DNA of 64,000 bases, taken from assembly GCF_040560245.1 (NCBI RefSeq), contig NZ_JAKMWP010000001.1; one strand, written 5' to 3'. This document shows positions 51,629 through 61,170 of this stretch, piece by piece. A model generated the notes under the pieces. That model did not search any database, was not told where the DNA came from, and saw nothing but the letters and a program-made list of their open reading frames with translations. A program made the position numbers and the translations under genes. Positions within the stretch are counted from its first letter, which is position 1, and each line of letters opens with the position of its first letter. The stretch is from Morganella sibonii. Lineage in GTDB: Bacteria; Pseudomonadota; Gammaproteobacteria; Enterobacterales; Enterobacteriaceae.

Positions 51629-53609
51629 TATCCACACCTGCCTTGCTCAGTTGTTCGTAGTGGGCGTTTTCGATTTTTTCGACTTCAGCCACAGGAACAT
51701 AGTAATCCACATCTTCGTCGAAGCTTTTCACAATCCAGGTGACGATCATGCCGGCGAAACCGACAATCGCGAGCCACCAGATATGCCAGATCATGGCGAA
51801 ACCAAAGATCAGGCTGAAACCGGCGATAATCACACCTGCTGCCGTGTTTTTCGGCATATGAATTTCTTCATATTTTGCAGGGCGTTTATGGGCGGTGCCT
51901 TTTTCTTTCATATCCCACCACTCATCACGGGACTGAACATCCGGCACTTCAGCGAAGTTATAGAACGGCGGAGGTGAAGAGGTTGCCCACTCCAGTGTGC
52001 GGCCGCCCCACGGGTCACCGGTGACGTCACGGTTCTGGTTGCGGTCACGGATACTGACATAGAACTGAATGACCTGGCACAGAATACCGACACCGATGAT
52101 GGCCACGCCGACGGCTGCGATTAACAGCATAGTGTGGAAAGTCGGGTCAATGTTCTGGCTGATACGGCGGGTCATTCCCATGAAGCCCAGCACGTAAACC
52201 GGCATAAAGGCAACAAAGAAACCGATGAACCAGCACCAGAATGCACGGACACCCCATTTTTCGTTCAGGGTGAAGCCGAATGCTTTCGGGAACCAGTAAG
52301 CGGTACCGGCGAAGCATCCGAAGACCACACCACCGATGATGACGTTATGGAAGTGTGCAATCAGGAACAGACTGTTATGCAGGACAAAGTTTGCGCCCGG
52401 TACTGCCAGCAGAACCCCGGTCATACCACCGACGGAGAAGGTGATAATAAAGCCGACTGTCCAGAGCATCGGGGTTTTGAACTCGATACGGCCCTGATAC
52501 ATGGTAAACAGCCAGTTGAATATCTTCACCCCGGTCGGAATGGAGATGATCATCGTGGCGATACCGAAGAAGGCGTTGACGTTCGCACCGGACCCCATGG
52601 TAAAGAAGTGGTGCAGCCAGACGATAAAGGACAGAACCGTAATCGCGATGGTTGCCCATACCAGAGAGGTATAGCCGAACAGGCGTTTTTTCGAGAATGT
52701 CGCAGTGACTTCAGAGAAGACCCCGAAGACCGGCAGAACCAGGATATAGACTTCCGGGTGACCCCATGCCCACACCAGGTTGATGTACATCATCATGTTG
52801 CCGCCCATATCATTGGTGAAGAAATGGGTGCCCATGTAACGATCAAGGGTCAGACCGGTTAAGGTCACGGTCAGAATCGGGAACGCGGCGATAATCAGGA
52901 TGTTGGTACAGAATGCCGCCCAGGTAAAGACCGGCATTTTCATCATCGACATACCCGGTGCGCGCATACGCAGTACGGTGGCGAAGAAGTTAACCCCGGT
53001 CAGTAAGGTACCGATACCGGATATCTGAAGACTCCACAGCCAGTAATCGACCCCGACGCCCGGGTTATATTCCAGTCCCGACAACGGCGGATAGGCCAGC
53101 CAGCCGGTCTGTGCAAATTCCCCGATACCCAGAGAGAGGTTCACCAGGATCACACCGACCATAAAGAACCAGAAGCTCAGGGAGTTCAGGAACGGGAAGG
53201 CAACGTCACGTGCGCCGATCTGTAACGGCACGACCAGGTTCATCAGGCCGACAACAAACGGTGTCGCGACGAAGAAGATCATAATAACGCCGTGGGCGGT
53301 AAAGATCTGGTCGTAGTGTTCAGGCGGCAGGAATCCGGCTTCACCGGCAGACGAAAGGGCCTGCTGGGCGCGCATCATAATGGCGTCAGCAAAACCACGG
53401 ATCAGCATCACCATTGAAACGATGATGTACATAATACCGATTTTTTTATGGTCAACAGTTGTTAACCATTCAGTCCATAACCACGTCCATTTGCGGAAGT
53501 AGGTGATAAGACCGACAAGTGCAGCACCACCCAGAATGATACCCAGTACCGTAATAACAACGATAGGCTCATGCAGGGGGATGGCATCCAGTGTTAATTT
53601 TCCGAACAT
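51618..53609 (-). CDS. cyoB: Cytochrome bo3 ubiquinol oxidase subunit I
   Basis: The catalytic subunit, which holds heme b, heme o3 and copper B, reduces oxygen to water and pumps protons. It has 663 aa, as in E. coli, and about 15 membrane spans. The heme and copper ligand motifs are present: WAWGHPEVYILVLP with the His-Tyr pair region, WLHHFFTMG, and SLFLIAHFHNVIIGG with its paired histidines. The N-terminal TAHGVIMIFF heme-b ligand is also seen. Confidence 0.98.
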   Translation of the reverse strand: MFGKLTLDAIPLHEPIVVITVLGIILGGAALVGLITYFRKWTWLWTEWLTTVDHKKIGIMYIIVSMVMLIRGFADAIMMRAQQALSSAGEAGFLPPEHYDQIFTAHGVIMIFFVATPFVVGLMNLVVPLQIGARDVAFPFLNSLSFWFFMVGVILVNLSLGIGEFAQTGWLAYPPLSGLEYNPGVGVDYWLWSLQISGIGTLLTGVNFFATVLRMRAPGMSMMKMPVFTWAAFCTNILIIAAFPILTVTLTGLTLDRYMGTHFFTNDMGGNMMMYINLVWAWGHPEVYILVLPVFGVFSEVTATFSKKRLFGYTSLVWATIAITVLSFIVWLHHFFTMGSGANVNAFFGIATMIISIPTGVKIFNWLFTMYQGRIEFKTPMLWTVGFIITFSVGGMTGVLLAVPGANFVLHNSLFLIAHFHNVIIGGVVFGCFAGTAYWFPKAFGFTLNEKWGVRAFWCWFIGFFVAFMPVYVLGFMGMTRRISQNIDPTFHTMLLIAAVGVAIIGVGILCQVIQFYVSIRDRNQNRDVTGDPWGGRTLEWATSSPPPFYNFAEVPDVQSRDEWWDMKEKGTAHKRPAKYEEIHMPKNTAAGVIIAGFSLIFGFAMIWHIWWLAIVGFAGMIVTWIVKSFDEDVDYYVPVAEVEKIENAHYEQLSKAGVDNVN

Positions 53610-53612
53610 GCT

Positions 53613-54572
53613 TTACCCCTCATTCCCGGCATGAGCTGCAGGCGTATGGCTGCTGTGTTCATCTGCGCTCATGTTCATCATTGAATGGCTTTCGCCTTCC
53701 TGTGTCTTTCCGGCACCGTGGCCGCTGTGACCAAATTTGTTAATGGTATCCACAAACAGGTTTGGTTTGACAGTTGAGAAATAGACAACCGGGTTATTCA
53801 CACTCGGTTTTGCCAGCGCGTCAAACGCTTCGGTGGTGTTCAGGGTGTCCGGTGAGGCTTTCACCTTCGCAACCCACTCATCAAAGGCTTCGCGTGTCGG
53901 TGTGGCTGTGGCGGTAAATTTCATGTCAGAGAAACCGTGACCGCTGTAACTGGCAGAAATGCCTTTGTACACGCCCGGCTCTTCAGCAATCAGATGCAGT
54001 TTGGTCTGCATACCCGCCATTGCATAAATCTGTCCGCCTAACTGCGGGATGAAAAATGAATTCATCACAGAATCAGAGGTGATTTTGAAATTGACAGGAA
54101 CACCGACAGGGAATGCGATCTCATTGACAGTGGCAATACCTTGATCCGGATAGATAAATAACCATTTCCAGTCCATTGAGATAACCTGGATGGTGACAGG
54201 CTCCTGGTCACTGACCAGTGGCTTGTACGGGTCCAGCTCATGGGTGGTTTTCCATGTGATGGTACCCAGGATCAGAATGATAATAATCGGAACAGTCCAG
54301 ACGACCAGCTCAATTTTATTGGAATGCGCCCAGTCAGGACGGTAAGTTGCTTTCTGGCTTTCCCGGTAACGCAGGGCAAAAACGATTGCCATGATAATGA
54401 CCGGAATAACCACAATGAGCATCAGACCAATGGCGGTTAAAATCAGTGTTTTTTGCTCAGCACCGATAGTGCCTTTCGGGTTCATCAGTGCCATATCGCA
54501 TCCGCCCAGCAAAAGTGCAGATGCGAGCAGCGAGATTACCCCAATACTCTTTTTGTAGTTCATAAGTCTCAT
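53613..54572 (-). CDS. cyoA: Cytochrome bo3 ubiquinol oxidase subunit II (lipoprotein)
   Basis: The quinol-oxidase subunit II, a lipoprotein with two membrane spans and a periplasmic cupredoxin domain that lacks the copper-A site. It has 319 aa from MRLMNYKKS (E. coli 315); the lipobox LLGGC puts the acylated cysteine at 25. Visible: HSNKIELVVWTVPIIIILILG, SMDWKWLFIYPDQGIATVNEIA, and a histidine-rich C-terminus. It is the first gene of the cyo operon. Confidence 0.97.
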   Translation of the reverse strand: MRLMNYKKSIGVISLLASALLLGGCDMALMNPKGTIGAEQKTLILTAIGLMLIVVIPVIIMAIVFALRYRESQKATYRPDWAHSNKIELVVWTVPIIIILILGTITWKTTHELDPYKPLVSDQEPVTIQVISMDWKWLFIYPDQGIATVNEIAFPVGVPVNFKITSDSVMNSFFIPQLGGQIYAMAGMQTKLHLIAEEPGVYKGISASYSGHGFSDMKFTATATPTREAFDEWVAKVKASPDTLNTTEAFDALAKPSVNNPVVYFSTVKPNLFVDTINKFGHSGHGAGKTQEGESHSMMNMSADEHSSHTPAAHAGNEG

Positions 54573-54629
54573 CCAACGACCCCAAAAACAAAGGTACTTA
54601 AGTACTCTTGTCGTTTCATCAGTCCGCAC

Positions 54630-54658
54630 ATATTACGGCAAGGTAAGATCAGTGTAAA
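54630..54658 (-). promoter_or_regulatory. Promoter of cyoABCDE
   Basis: TTTACA (-35, complement at 54653-54658), 17-bp spacer, TAATAT (-10, complement at 54630-54635), about 55 bp before cyoA. The 54659-54883 stretch upstream is strongly AT-rich, without a gene, and is the likely site for ArcA, FNR or CRP control; no site was clear enough to call. Confidence 0.5.
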
Positions 54659-54883
54659 TATATGTAATAGGATTGGTTGGTTTGTTGCCTCTTTATGTTA
54701 AAAGGATCACAAGTAATCCGATTTTTATTAAATCGTGAAATAAAAATCACAAATTTAACAATCACGAGACAAATTTATATTTAAGCTTAGATTAAGGAAG
54801 GAAATACCGAAAGGATGAAACACTGATTATTACACTTTATGTGATGTAATGGTGAAAATTTTTTGTTCAGAAACAGTTTCTTG

Positions 54884-54912
54884 GTAAAAATACGGAGGGT
54901 TTTTGCCCTCCG
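54884..54912 (-). terminator. Terminator of the Tsx/OmpK-like gene
   Basis: CGGAGGG/CCCTCCG stem with a T-rich tail on the minus strand, 18 bp after the stop codon. Confidence 0.85.
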
Positions 54913-54929
54913 CAGTGAAAAAATGTGAT

Positions 54930-55688
54930 CTAGAAGTTATATTTTATGCTGTAAACCACAGCCTGCTGGTAGAAATCCTCACCCAGTTTGTTATCCGCAT
55001 AGCGGTACTGAATGCCGGTTGTTACTGACGGAACCGGTGTCCACCATAAGGCCAGCGCACCGTTGACACCGTCACGCCCGCCGTTGCCGTAGCGTTCGTT
55101 ACGGTTCAGCTCAATTTCGTTCCAGTTGGTGATACTGAATTTTTCATCCCACAGGTTAAAGTCATAACCGGCAACCCAGCCGAGGACATAACCGTTGTTA
55201 CCGCTGTAAAATGTTTGATCAACATAGTGCAGCGCTGCAAATGGTTTGAACCATAAGCCGTGGAAATCGGTGTTATAACCGATACCGTACAGGGTGTTCA
55301 CTTCATGGAAGTTACCACCGTTGCCCGGCAGGGAATAGGTACCGTAAACATGGCCGTAAGCGTTAAAACCGGTATCACCCAGGTAGATACGTGCGGTGGA
55401 TTTGAAGGTGTAACGCTGGTTATCCCCGGCATCGGAATCGTTTTTACTGTTGAATGCATTCTCGAGGTCGAAGAAACCGTAGAGCTCACCCCAGGTAAAA
55501 CCGGCACCGCCCTCAAGCTCCAGATACGCAAAGTCATCTTTATGCGAGCTGTTACCGCTCTTGTGGGTGGTATGCGGAGTCCAGTCCAGATAGTTCATGC
55601 TGACGTTAGCAAATCCCCACTGATATTCAGCCTGCGCAGAAAACGCGGCGGTTGCAGCGATCAGGGCTGCAATAGTCGTTTTTTTCAT
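54930..55688 (-). CDS. Tsx/OmpK-family outer-membrane channel
   Basis: A 252-residue outer-membrane beta-barrel of the nucleoside-specific channel (Tsx/OmpK) family. The signal peptide ends at AFSAQA, before EYQWGF. The mature part alternates as in a 12-strand barrel, with DFAYLELEGGAGFTWGELYGFFDLEN near the start and a terminal phenylalanine (SIKYNF). It is closer in pattern to OmpK-type proteins than to E. coli Tsx. It probably lets nucleosides or other small solutes through. In E. coli tsx lies near nrdR, whereas here a family member sits between cyo and ampG. Confidence 0.85.
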   Translation of the reverse strand: MKKTTIAALIAATAAFSAQAEYQWGFANVSMNYLDWTPHTTHKSGNSSHKDDFAYLELEGGAGFTWGELYGFFDLENAFNSKNDSDAGDNQRYTFKSTARIYLGDTGFNAYGHVYGTYSLPGNGGNFHEVNTLYGIGYNTDFHGLWFKPFAALHYVDQTFYSGNNGYVLGWVAGYDFNLWDEKFSITNWNEIELNRNERYGNGGRDGVNGALALWWTPVPSVTTGIQYRYADNKLGEDFYQQAVVYSIKYNF

Positions 55689-55859
55689 AATTTTTTAGCT
55701 GTTTATTTGGTCGTTAAAGAGTATAGAAGTCAGAAGTAACAGCGCGAATATAGGCCGGGGGCACAAAAAGGAAAATGGGTGATGTGATGTATTTGTGGTT
55801 TTGAATGTAATTTTAAGAAATAAATTACAAAAATTGTGATGAATATCTAAAATAAAGAA

Positions 55860-55886
55860 TAAAAAAAGCCGGTTAAAACCGGCTTT
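55860..55886 (-). terminator. Terminator of ampG
   Basis: A perfect AAAGCCGGTT/AACCGGCTTT stem followed by a T run on the minus strand. Confidence 0.85.
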
Positions 55887-55929
55887 ATAAACTTTTGATT
55901 GAATTTTTTCTGATATTCGTAGCAGCCGA

Positions 55930-57417
55930 TCAGGCCAGTTTATCGCGCCGGAGTGCACAATAATCGAGCAGTCCGCCGAGGAATAACCCGGCAATACCGA
56001 TATTCAGGCCGTAAATAAACAGGTCACCTTTCAGCGTATCCGGAATAAAGCCCGGGGTCAGTTCAAACACACCGGTCAGCAGGAGGATCAGGCTGGCGGT
56101 GAACAGTACGGCGGTGATACCGAGCAGCGACATCGCCGTCCGGTAGCCGTTGCGGAAGTGCCGCCTCGGCAGAAACTGTTCCGTTTTCTGAGTGTAAAGC
56201 AATGTCTTGCGGCACAACAGCAACAGCAGCAATCCCGGAACTGCGGCAAATACAGTGAACAGATAGAACCAGCTCCAGTTGTAGGTTTCCACCATCCAGC
56301 CGGCAAAAGGCCCGGTATAGACACGGCCGACCGCTGACAGTGCGGAGAGCAGGGCAAACTGCGTGGCAGAGAATGAGCGGTTACAGAGCGTCATCAGCAG
56401 GGCGACAAAAGCCGCTGTCCCCATCCCGCCGCAGATATTTTCGATAAACACCACACCGCCCATCATATAGATATTTTGTGGTGTGACGGACAGTACCCAG
56501 TAGCCGAGGTTGGAGAACCCCTGCAAAATCCCGAAAAACATCAGTGATTTAAACAGGCTCCAGCGCTGCATCAGATAACCGCCGTACAGGGCGCCGACAA
56601 TCGTCGCAGCCAGCCCCAGGGTTTTGTTGATAAGCCCGACTTCATCCGGACCGAACCCGGCGCCCCGGATCAGAAACGGCGTGCTGAGTGTCAGGGCAAA
56701 CGCATCACCCATTTTGTAAAGTACAATCAGCAGTAACAGCAGCCAGGTATTATTGCGGGAGAAAAACTCGGCCAGCGGTTCCCGTACCGCTTCACGCAGT
56801 GTGCGCGGCGGCGGGGCATCGGTTTCCGGTTCTTTCGCTATCAGCGTGGCGAACACACCGATCAGCATCAGTCCCGCCATCAGCAGGTACATATTCTGCC
56901 AGCCGGTATAGCGGTGGGCGATAAACAGTGCCAGCCCGCCGGAGAGCAGCATCGCCAGCCGGTAACCTAAGGTTGATATTGCCGCCCCGGTACCGCGATC
57001 TTTCGCGGACAACAGATCGGTTTTATAAGCATCAAAAATGATGTCCTGTGATGCGGAGCAGAAGGCAACTATCGCGGCTGCCGCAGCCAGCCACCAGAGG
57101 TGTTCCGTCGGTTTCAGCATCCCCATACCGGCAATACTGACAACCAGCAGGAGTTGTGTGGTGATCATCCAGCCGCGGCGGCGTCCGAGGAACGGCAGCT
57201 GGTAGCGATCCATAAACGGCGCCCACAGGAACTTAAAAACATAGGCCTGGCTGACAAGGGTGAAAAACCCGATGGTCCTGATATCCACGTTTTCGACGGT
57301 GATCCAGGCCTGGAGTGTACCGCTGGTCAGCGCCAGCGGCAGTCCGGATGCGAAACCGAGCAGTAAAAGAATACGGGCATTACGCTGGCTGTATGTCGCC
57401 CAAATACTCCGGAGCAT
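55930..57417 (-). CDS. ampG: Muropeptide permease AmpG
   Basis: Imports anhydro-muropeptides from the periplasm for peptidoglycan recycling; the imported products also govern induction of chromosomal AmpC beta-lactamase through AmpR. It has 495 aa (E. coli 491) with 12-14 membrane spans. Visible: RNARILLLLGFASGLPLALTSGTLQAW, DRYQLPFLGRRRGW, SASQDIIFDAYKTDLL and the FIENICGGMGTAAFVALLM segment. It follows yajG on the same strand, as in E. coli. Confidence 0.97.
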   Translation of the reverse strand: MLRSIWATYSQRNARILLLLGFASGLPLALTSGTLQAWITVENVDIRTIGFFTLVSQAYVFKFLWAPFMDRYQLPFLGRRRGWMITTQLLLVVSIAGMGMLKPTEHLWWLAAAAAIVAFCSASQDIIFDAYKTDLLSAKDRGTGAAISTLGYRLAMLLSGGLALFIAHRYTGWQNMYLLMAGLMLIGVFATLIAKEPETDAPPPRTLREAVREPLAEFFSRNNTWLLLLLIVLYKMGDAFALTLSTPFLIRGAGFGPDEVGLINKTLGLAATIVGALYGGYLMQRWSLFKSLMFFGILQGFSNLGYWVLSVTPQNIYMMGGVVFIENICGGMGTAAFVALLMTLCNRSFSATQFALLSALSAVGRVYTGPFAGWMVETYNWSWFYLFTVFAAVPGLLLLLLCRKTLLYTQKTEQFLPRRHFRNGYRTAMSLLGITAVLFTASLILLLTGVFELTPGFIPDTLKGDLFIYGLNIGIAGLFLGGLLDYCALRRDKLA

Positions 57418-57430
57418 GATTATCCTCACA

Positions 57431-57502
57431 CACCGCAGGCTGCGGTGCATTCACAGTGACTGAAAACAGCAGGCCGCCCGGCGTTATCCGGCTGCGGGCG
57501 GC
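57431..57502 (-). other. Two hairpins in the yajG-ampG gap
   Basis: CACCGCA/TGCGGTG (57431-57447) and GCCGCCCG/CGGGCGGC (57473-57502). Neither has a T run. They probably set relative expression or transcript stability of the two genes. Confidence 0.4.
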
Positions 57503-57510
57503 ATGGCAGA

Positions 57511-58092
57511 TTAGTAGCGGGTATTTTGCTTAATGAACTGGCTGATTTGGGTATCCTGAGCCATGTCCGCGACGATATCGCTGAGTGCGCGGTTAAAGGC
57601 GTCAGTGATTTTCTCGTTGCTGGCGCTGAACGGCCCCTGCACATTATAACTGGTGCGGAATGTCCGGCTCTTTGTGCTGTTATTCTGCGCGGTGGCCAGA
57701 ACGGTAATATCGATATTGACGGTGATATTATGGCGGACACTGCCTTCCTGAACATCAGCCTTAAAGGTATTGATAGCGATCTGCACATTGGCGTTTGCCG
57801 GTGAGCCAATCATAAAACCGCGTGCGGTCATCTGTTTTTCCAGGGTTTCCTGCATCAGGAAACGCAGGTCACGGGACGGACGCAGCTGTGCCAGCTGGCC
57901 GTTACGGCTGAATTCAGCCAGTGTCTGCGAAGAGCGCTTGTCGACACCGGTAATCGAAATAGTGGCGGCACCAAGAGTCGGGTCCGCAGACGGTAATTTC
58001 ATCACCGGTTCAATCGACAGGGTGTTGGACGGCGCCTGACACCCGGCCAGTAAAAGCATTGCGAACAGCGGGAGGAGGTATTTTTTCAACAT
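57511..58092 (-). CDS. yajG: Lipoprotein YajG
   Basis: A 193-residue predicted lipoprotein: hydrophobic signal with lipobox LLAGC (C18), followed by APSNTLSIEPVMKLPSADP. It matches E. coli YajG, a member of an uncharacterised family always next to ampG. Its job is unknown; the location suggests an envelope role linked to muropeptide recycling. It is divergent from bolA. Confidence 0.94.
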   Translation of the reverse strand: MLKKYLLPLFAMLLLAGCQAPSNTLSIEPVMKLPSADPTLGAATISITGVDKRSSQTLAEFSRNGQLAQLRPSRDLRFLMQETLEKQMTARGFMIGSPANANVQIAINTFKADVQEGSVRHNITVNIDITVLATAQNNSTKSRTFRTSYNVQGPFSASNEKITDAFNRALSDIVADMAQDTQISQFIKQNTRY

Positions 58093-58270
58093 AATATGAA
58101 TCCGTTACAGGTTGTTGAAGTCAGTCACAGCACCGGATCAACGCCGGGGTGTGAGTGTTCGGCTTAACGCATGATGATAATCGGCTTTATCCGTGAATGG
58201 TATGGATTTTGATAAAAAACTCACTACACTGGGCTTTCTCTGAAAGCCAGTATTGACCGGAAGGATAGTT

Positions 58271-58600
58271 ATGTCGGCATCATTTCCTGCTGTGATGCAG
58301 CAGCGTATTGAAGAAAAACTGAATCATGCACTTGCCCCTCATTATATTAACGTGGTGAATGAGAGCGGTCAGCACAATGTTCCGGCAGGATCGGAAACCC
58401 ATTTTAAGGTGGTGGTGGTCAGTGAGACTTTTGCGGGGATGCGCCCTGTTGCACGCCACCGTCATATGTACACCCTGCTGGCGGATGAACTGGCGGGCGG
58501 GGTTCACGCGCTGGCGCTGCATACTTATACCCCGGATGAGTGGAATCACAGTCAGGGTCAGGTGAATCCGTCCCCGCGCTGCCACGGTGGCGGAAAGTAA
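58271..58600 (+). CDS. bolA: Transcriptional regulator / iron-sulfur assembly protein BolA
   Basis: A 109-residue protein of the BolA family, which affects cell shape and stress responses and binds monothiol glutaredoxins through a [2Fe-2S] cluster. It starts at MSASFPA behind AAGGA. Visible: the class II KH-like core ETHFKVVVVSETFAG and RHRHMYTLLADEL, with the conserved histidine. The C-terminal tail differs from E. coli. It sits between yajG and tig, as in E. coli. Confidence 0.95.
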   Translation: MSASFPAVMQQRIEEKLNHALAPHYINVVNESGQHNVPAGSETHFKVVVVSETFAGMRPVARHRHMYTLLADELAGGVHALALHTYTPDEWNHSQGQVNPSPRCHGGGK

Positions 58601-58683
58601 GCGGCTTGTTGGGTGAAAAAGCAGCGTACAGCACAAAATTTAACAGAAAAAGAGTGAATTTCAGACTCTTTTGTCTGCACTTC

Positions 58684-58712
58684 TCGACGCGGCCTGTCAG
58701 CATCGCTATAAT
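58684..58712 (+). promoter_or_regulatory. Promoter of tig
   Basis: TCGACG (58684-58689), 17-bp spacer, perfect TATAAT (58707-58712), giving a leader of about 150 nt before tig. Nothing else was recognised in the bolA-tig gap. Confidence 0.65.
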
Positions 58713-58870
58713 GTCGCGTCTGAAATTCCGTATGGTTTCGGGACGCTTCTGAATATAAGGGAACTCGGTTTTTAAATGCGACCGCCCCGGTTCATTATCG
58801 TTTCACACAGGCATCGGGCCGGTGTGAGATCTGGAGTTGACCGAGCAATAGACTTTTTTGAGGTAATAAG

Positions 58871-60181
58871 ATGCAAGTTTCTGTTGAAACGACTGAAGGC
58901 CTTGGGCGTCGTGTATTAATCACCGTTCCTGCAGCCGACATTGACAAAGAAGTAAATAAACAATTAGCTGAAATCGCCAAAAAAGCACGTATCGACGGTT
59001 TCCGTAAAGGTAAAGTGCCGCATAACATCATCAAACAGCGTTACGGCGATGTGGCGGTTCAGGATGCACTGAGCGACCTGATGTCACGTAACTTTGTCAG
59101 CGCGATCATCGAAAACAAAATCAATCCTGTCGGTGCACCGGACTATAAAGTCGATGAGCCGTACAAAGAAGGTCAGGATTTCACTTACACTGTTGAGTTT
59201 GAAGTCTTCCCTGAAGTTGAGCTGAAAGGTCTGGAAACAATCGAAGTTGAAAAACCGGTTGTTACCGTTAAAGACGAAGATATCGACGGTATGGTTGAAA
59301 CTCTGCGTAAGCAGCAGGCTGAGTGGAAAGTCATTGAAGGCGCGGCAAAAGCTGACGATCGCATTACTATCGACTTCACCGGTTCTGTTGACGGCGAAGA
59401 GTTCGAAGGCGGCAAATCATCTGATTTCGTCCTGGTCATGGGCCAGAACCGCATGATCCCGGGCTTCGAAGACGGTGTTGTGGGTCACAAAGCCGGTGAA
59501 GAATTCGAAATCGACGTCACTTTCCCTGAAGATTACCACGCTGAAAACCTGAAAGGGAAAGCAGCGAAATTCGCTATCACCCTGAAAAAAGTGGAAGAGC
59601 GCGAACTGCCGGAAATGACTGAAGAATTCATCAAACGTTTCGGTATCGGCGACGGTTCCCTGGAAGGTCTGAAAGCGGAAATCCGCAAAAATATGGAACG
59701 CGAACTGAAAAATGCAGTACGCAACCGTATCAAATCCCAGGTTATCGATGGTCTGCTGAAAGCAAACGAAATCGATGTACCGAAAGCAGCTGTTGACAGC
59801 GAAATCGAAGAACTGCGCCGTCAGGCGGCACAGCGTTTCGGCGGCTCTGAAAAACAGGCGATGGAACTGCCTCGCGAACTGTTTGAAGGTCAGGCTAAAC
59901 GCCGTGTCATGGTTGGTCTGCTGTTAGGTGAAGTGATTTCTTCTAACGAACTGAAAGCTGAAGACGATCGCGTTAATGCACTGATCGAAGAAATGGCATC
60001 AGCGTACGAAGATCCGGCTGAAGTTGTGGAATACTACAACAAAAACAAACAGATGATGGACGGTATCCGTAATCTGGCACTGGAAGAGCAGGCTGTTGAG
60101 ACTGTTCTGGCGAAAGCAAAAGTGACAGATAAAGAAACCGGCTTCACTGACCTGATGAACCAGGTTCAGGCAGCAGGTTAA
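58871..60181 (+). CDS. tig: Trigger factor, ribosome-associated chaperone
   Basis: Binds nascent chains at the ribosome exit tunnel and has prolyl isomerase activity. It has 436 aa (E. coli 432). The ribosome-binding signature GFRKGKVP lies near residues 43-50, the central FKBP-type domain carries IDFTGSVDGEEFEGGK, and a helical C-terminal cradle follows. Codon use is strongly biased, as expected for a highly expressed gene. It ends at a strong terminator before clpP. Confidence 0.98.
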   Translation: MQVSVETTEGLGRRVLITVPAADIDKEVNKQLAEIAKKARIDGFRKGKVPHNIIKQRYGDVAVQDALSDLMSRNFVSAIIENKINPVGAPDYKVDEPYKEGQDFTYTVEFEVFPEVELKGLETIEVEKPVVTVKDEDIDGMVETLRKQQAEWKVIEGAAKADDRITIDFTGSVDGEEFEGGKSSDFVLVMGQNRMIPGFEDGVVGHKAGEEFEIDVTFPEDYHAENLKGKAAKFAITLKKVEERELPEMTEEFIKRFGIGDGSLEGLKAEIRKNMERELKNAVRNRIKSQVIDGLLKANEIDVPKAAVDSEIEELRRQAAQRFGGSEKQAMELPRELFEGQAKRRVMVGLLLGEVISSNELKAEDDRVNALIEEMASAYEDPAEVVEYYNKNKQMMDGIRNLALEEQAVETVLAKAKVTDKETGFTDLMNQVQAAG

Positions 60182-60225
60182 TCCTCTCTCTTTGTGAACG
60201 GCCGAAGGCTGTTTATCTGATTAAG

Positions 60226-60259
60226 ACCGCAGGCAATGTATATTGCCTGCGGTTTTTTT
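60226..60259 (+). terminator. Terminator of tig
   Basis: A perfect 12-bp ACCGCAGGCAAT/ATTGCCTGCGGT stem, GTAT loop and seven T. Confidence 0.95.
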
Positions 60260-60440
60260 GTCATTTCTGACAATATTCCTTGAAAACTGCGGTGGTTATC
60301 CCCCATATTTGCCATACAGGGTCTCTGCCGGACAGCGTGTGCATGATCGAATCGCGTATAGCGCATGGTCATCTCACCGGATCTCAAGTAAAATAACCGG
60401 TATCCGCCAGGCACCAATAAAATTCAATCAGGAGATGGAC

Positions 60441-61061
60441 ATGTCATATCACGACAATCAGGATACTTTCGCACCCAACATGGCGCTGGTGCCGATGGTT
60501 ATCGAGCAGACTTCACGTGGTGAACGCTCCTACGATATCTATTCCCGTTTATTAAAAGACCGTATTATCTTTTTAACCGGTCAGGTTGAAGATCATATGG
60601 CAAACCTGATCGTGGCACAGTTACTCTTCCTGGAAGCTGAGAACCCGGAAAAAGACATCAGTCTTTATATCAACTCACCGGGCGGCGTGATCACCGCAGG
60701 GATGTCTATTTATGACACCATGCAGTTTATCAAACCGCAGGTCAGCACCATCTGCGTAGGCCAGGCCTGCTCAATGGGCGCTTTCTTACTGACGGCAGGT
60801 GCGCCGGGCAAACGCTACTGTCTGCCTAACTCCCGCGTGATGATTCACCAGCCGCTGGGCGGCTATCAGGGACAAGCTACTGATATTGAAATTCATGCTC
60901 AGGAAATTCTGAAAGTGAAAGCGCGCATGAATGATTTATTAGCTCACCATACCGGTAAATCCGTTGAGGAAATTCAGCGCGATACCGAGCGTGACCGCTT
61001 CCTGTCCGCGACAGAAGCGCAGGAATACGGTCTGGTTGACCATATTTACACACACCGGTAA
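60441..61061 (+). CDS. clpP: ATP-dependent Clp protease proteolytic subunit
   Basis: A serine peptidase forming the two-ring degradation chamber that works with ClpX and ClpA. It has 206 aa from MSYHDN, with AGGAG 6 bp upstream; an ATG two codons earlier is too close to it. The catalytic triad is visible: S111 in ACSMGAF, H136 in MIHQPLGG, and the aspartate in EYGLVDHI. The first residues before ALVPMVIE are a likely propeptide. It is followed by clpX after 109 bp. Confidence 0.98.
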   Translation: MSYHDNQDTFAPNMALVPMVIEQTSRGERSYDIYSRLLKDRIIFLTGQVEDHMANLIVAQLLFLEAENPEKDISLYINSPGGVITAGMSIYDTMQFIKPQVSTICVGQACSMGAFLLTAGAPGKRYCLPNSRVMIHQPLGGYQGQATDIEIHAQEILKVKARMNDLLAHHTGKSVEEIQRDTERDRFLSATEAQEYGLVDHIYTHR

Positions 61062-61101
61062 GTAACACCGGTACTGCCCGTATTCTGCCGGGTGGCAGGG
61101 T

Positions 61102-61147
61102 ACAGCGGTGCTGTGATATTTTTTTGCAGCTCACGGGTTGTGAGCTG
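61102..61147 (+). other. Two hairpins between clpP and clpX
   Basis: ACAGC-GGT-GCTGT (61102-61114) followed by a T run (61119-61125), a weak terminator, then a perfect CAGCTCAC/GTGAGCTG hairpin (61127-61147) ending 23 bp before clpX. Together they could reduce read-through so that ClpX is made in smaller amounts than ClpP. Confidence 0.5.
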
Positions 61148-61170
61148 TACTGATTAAGTGAGGTTTACTG

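Noticed and set aside
51628..51636. Perfect DnaA box in the cyoC-cyoB overlap
   Set aside because: Single site inside coding sequence; a chance match is expected at about this frequency.
52134..52862. 242-residue plus-strand frame opposite cyoB
   Set aside because: Antisense shadow of a gene with strong codon bias; no ribosome site, and hydrophilic nonsense composition.
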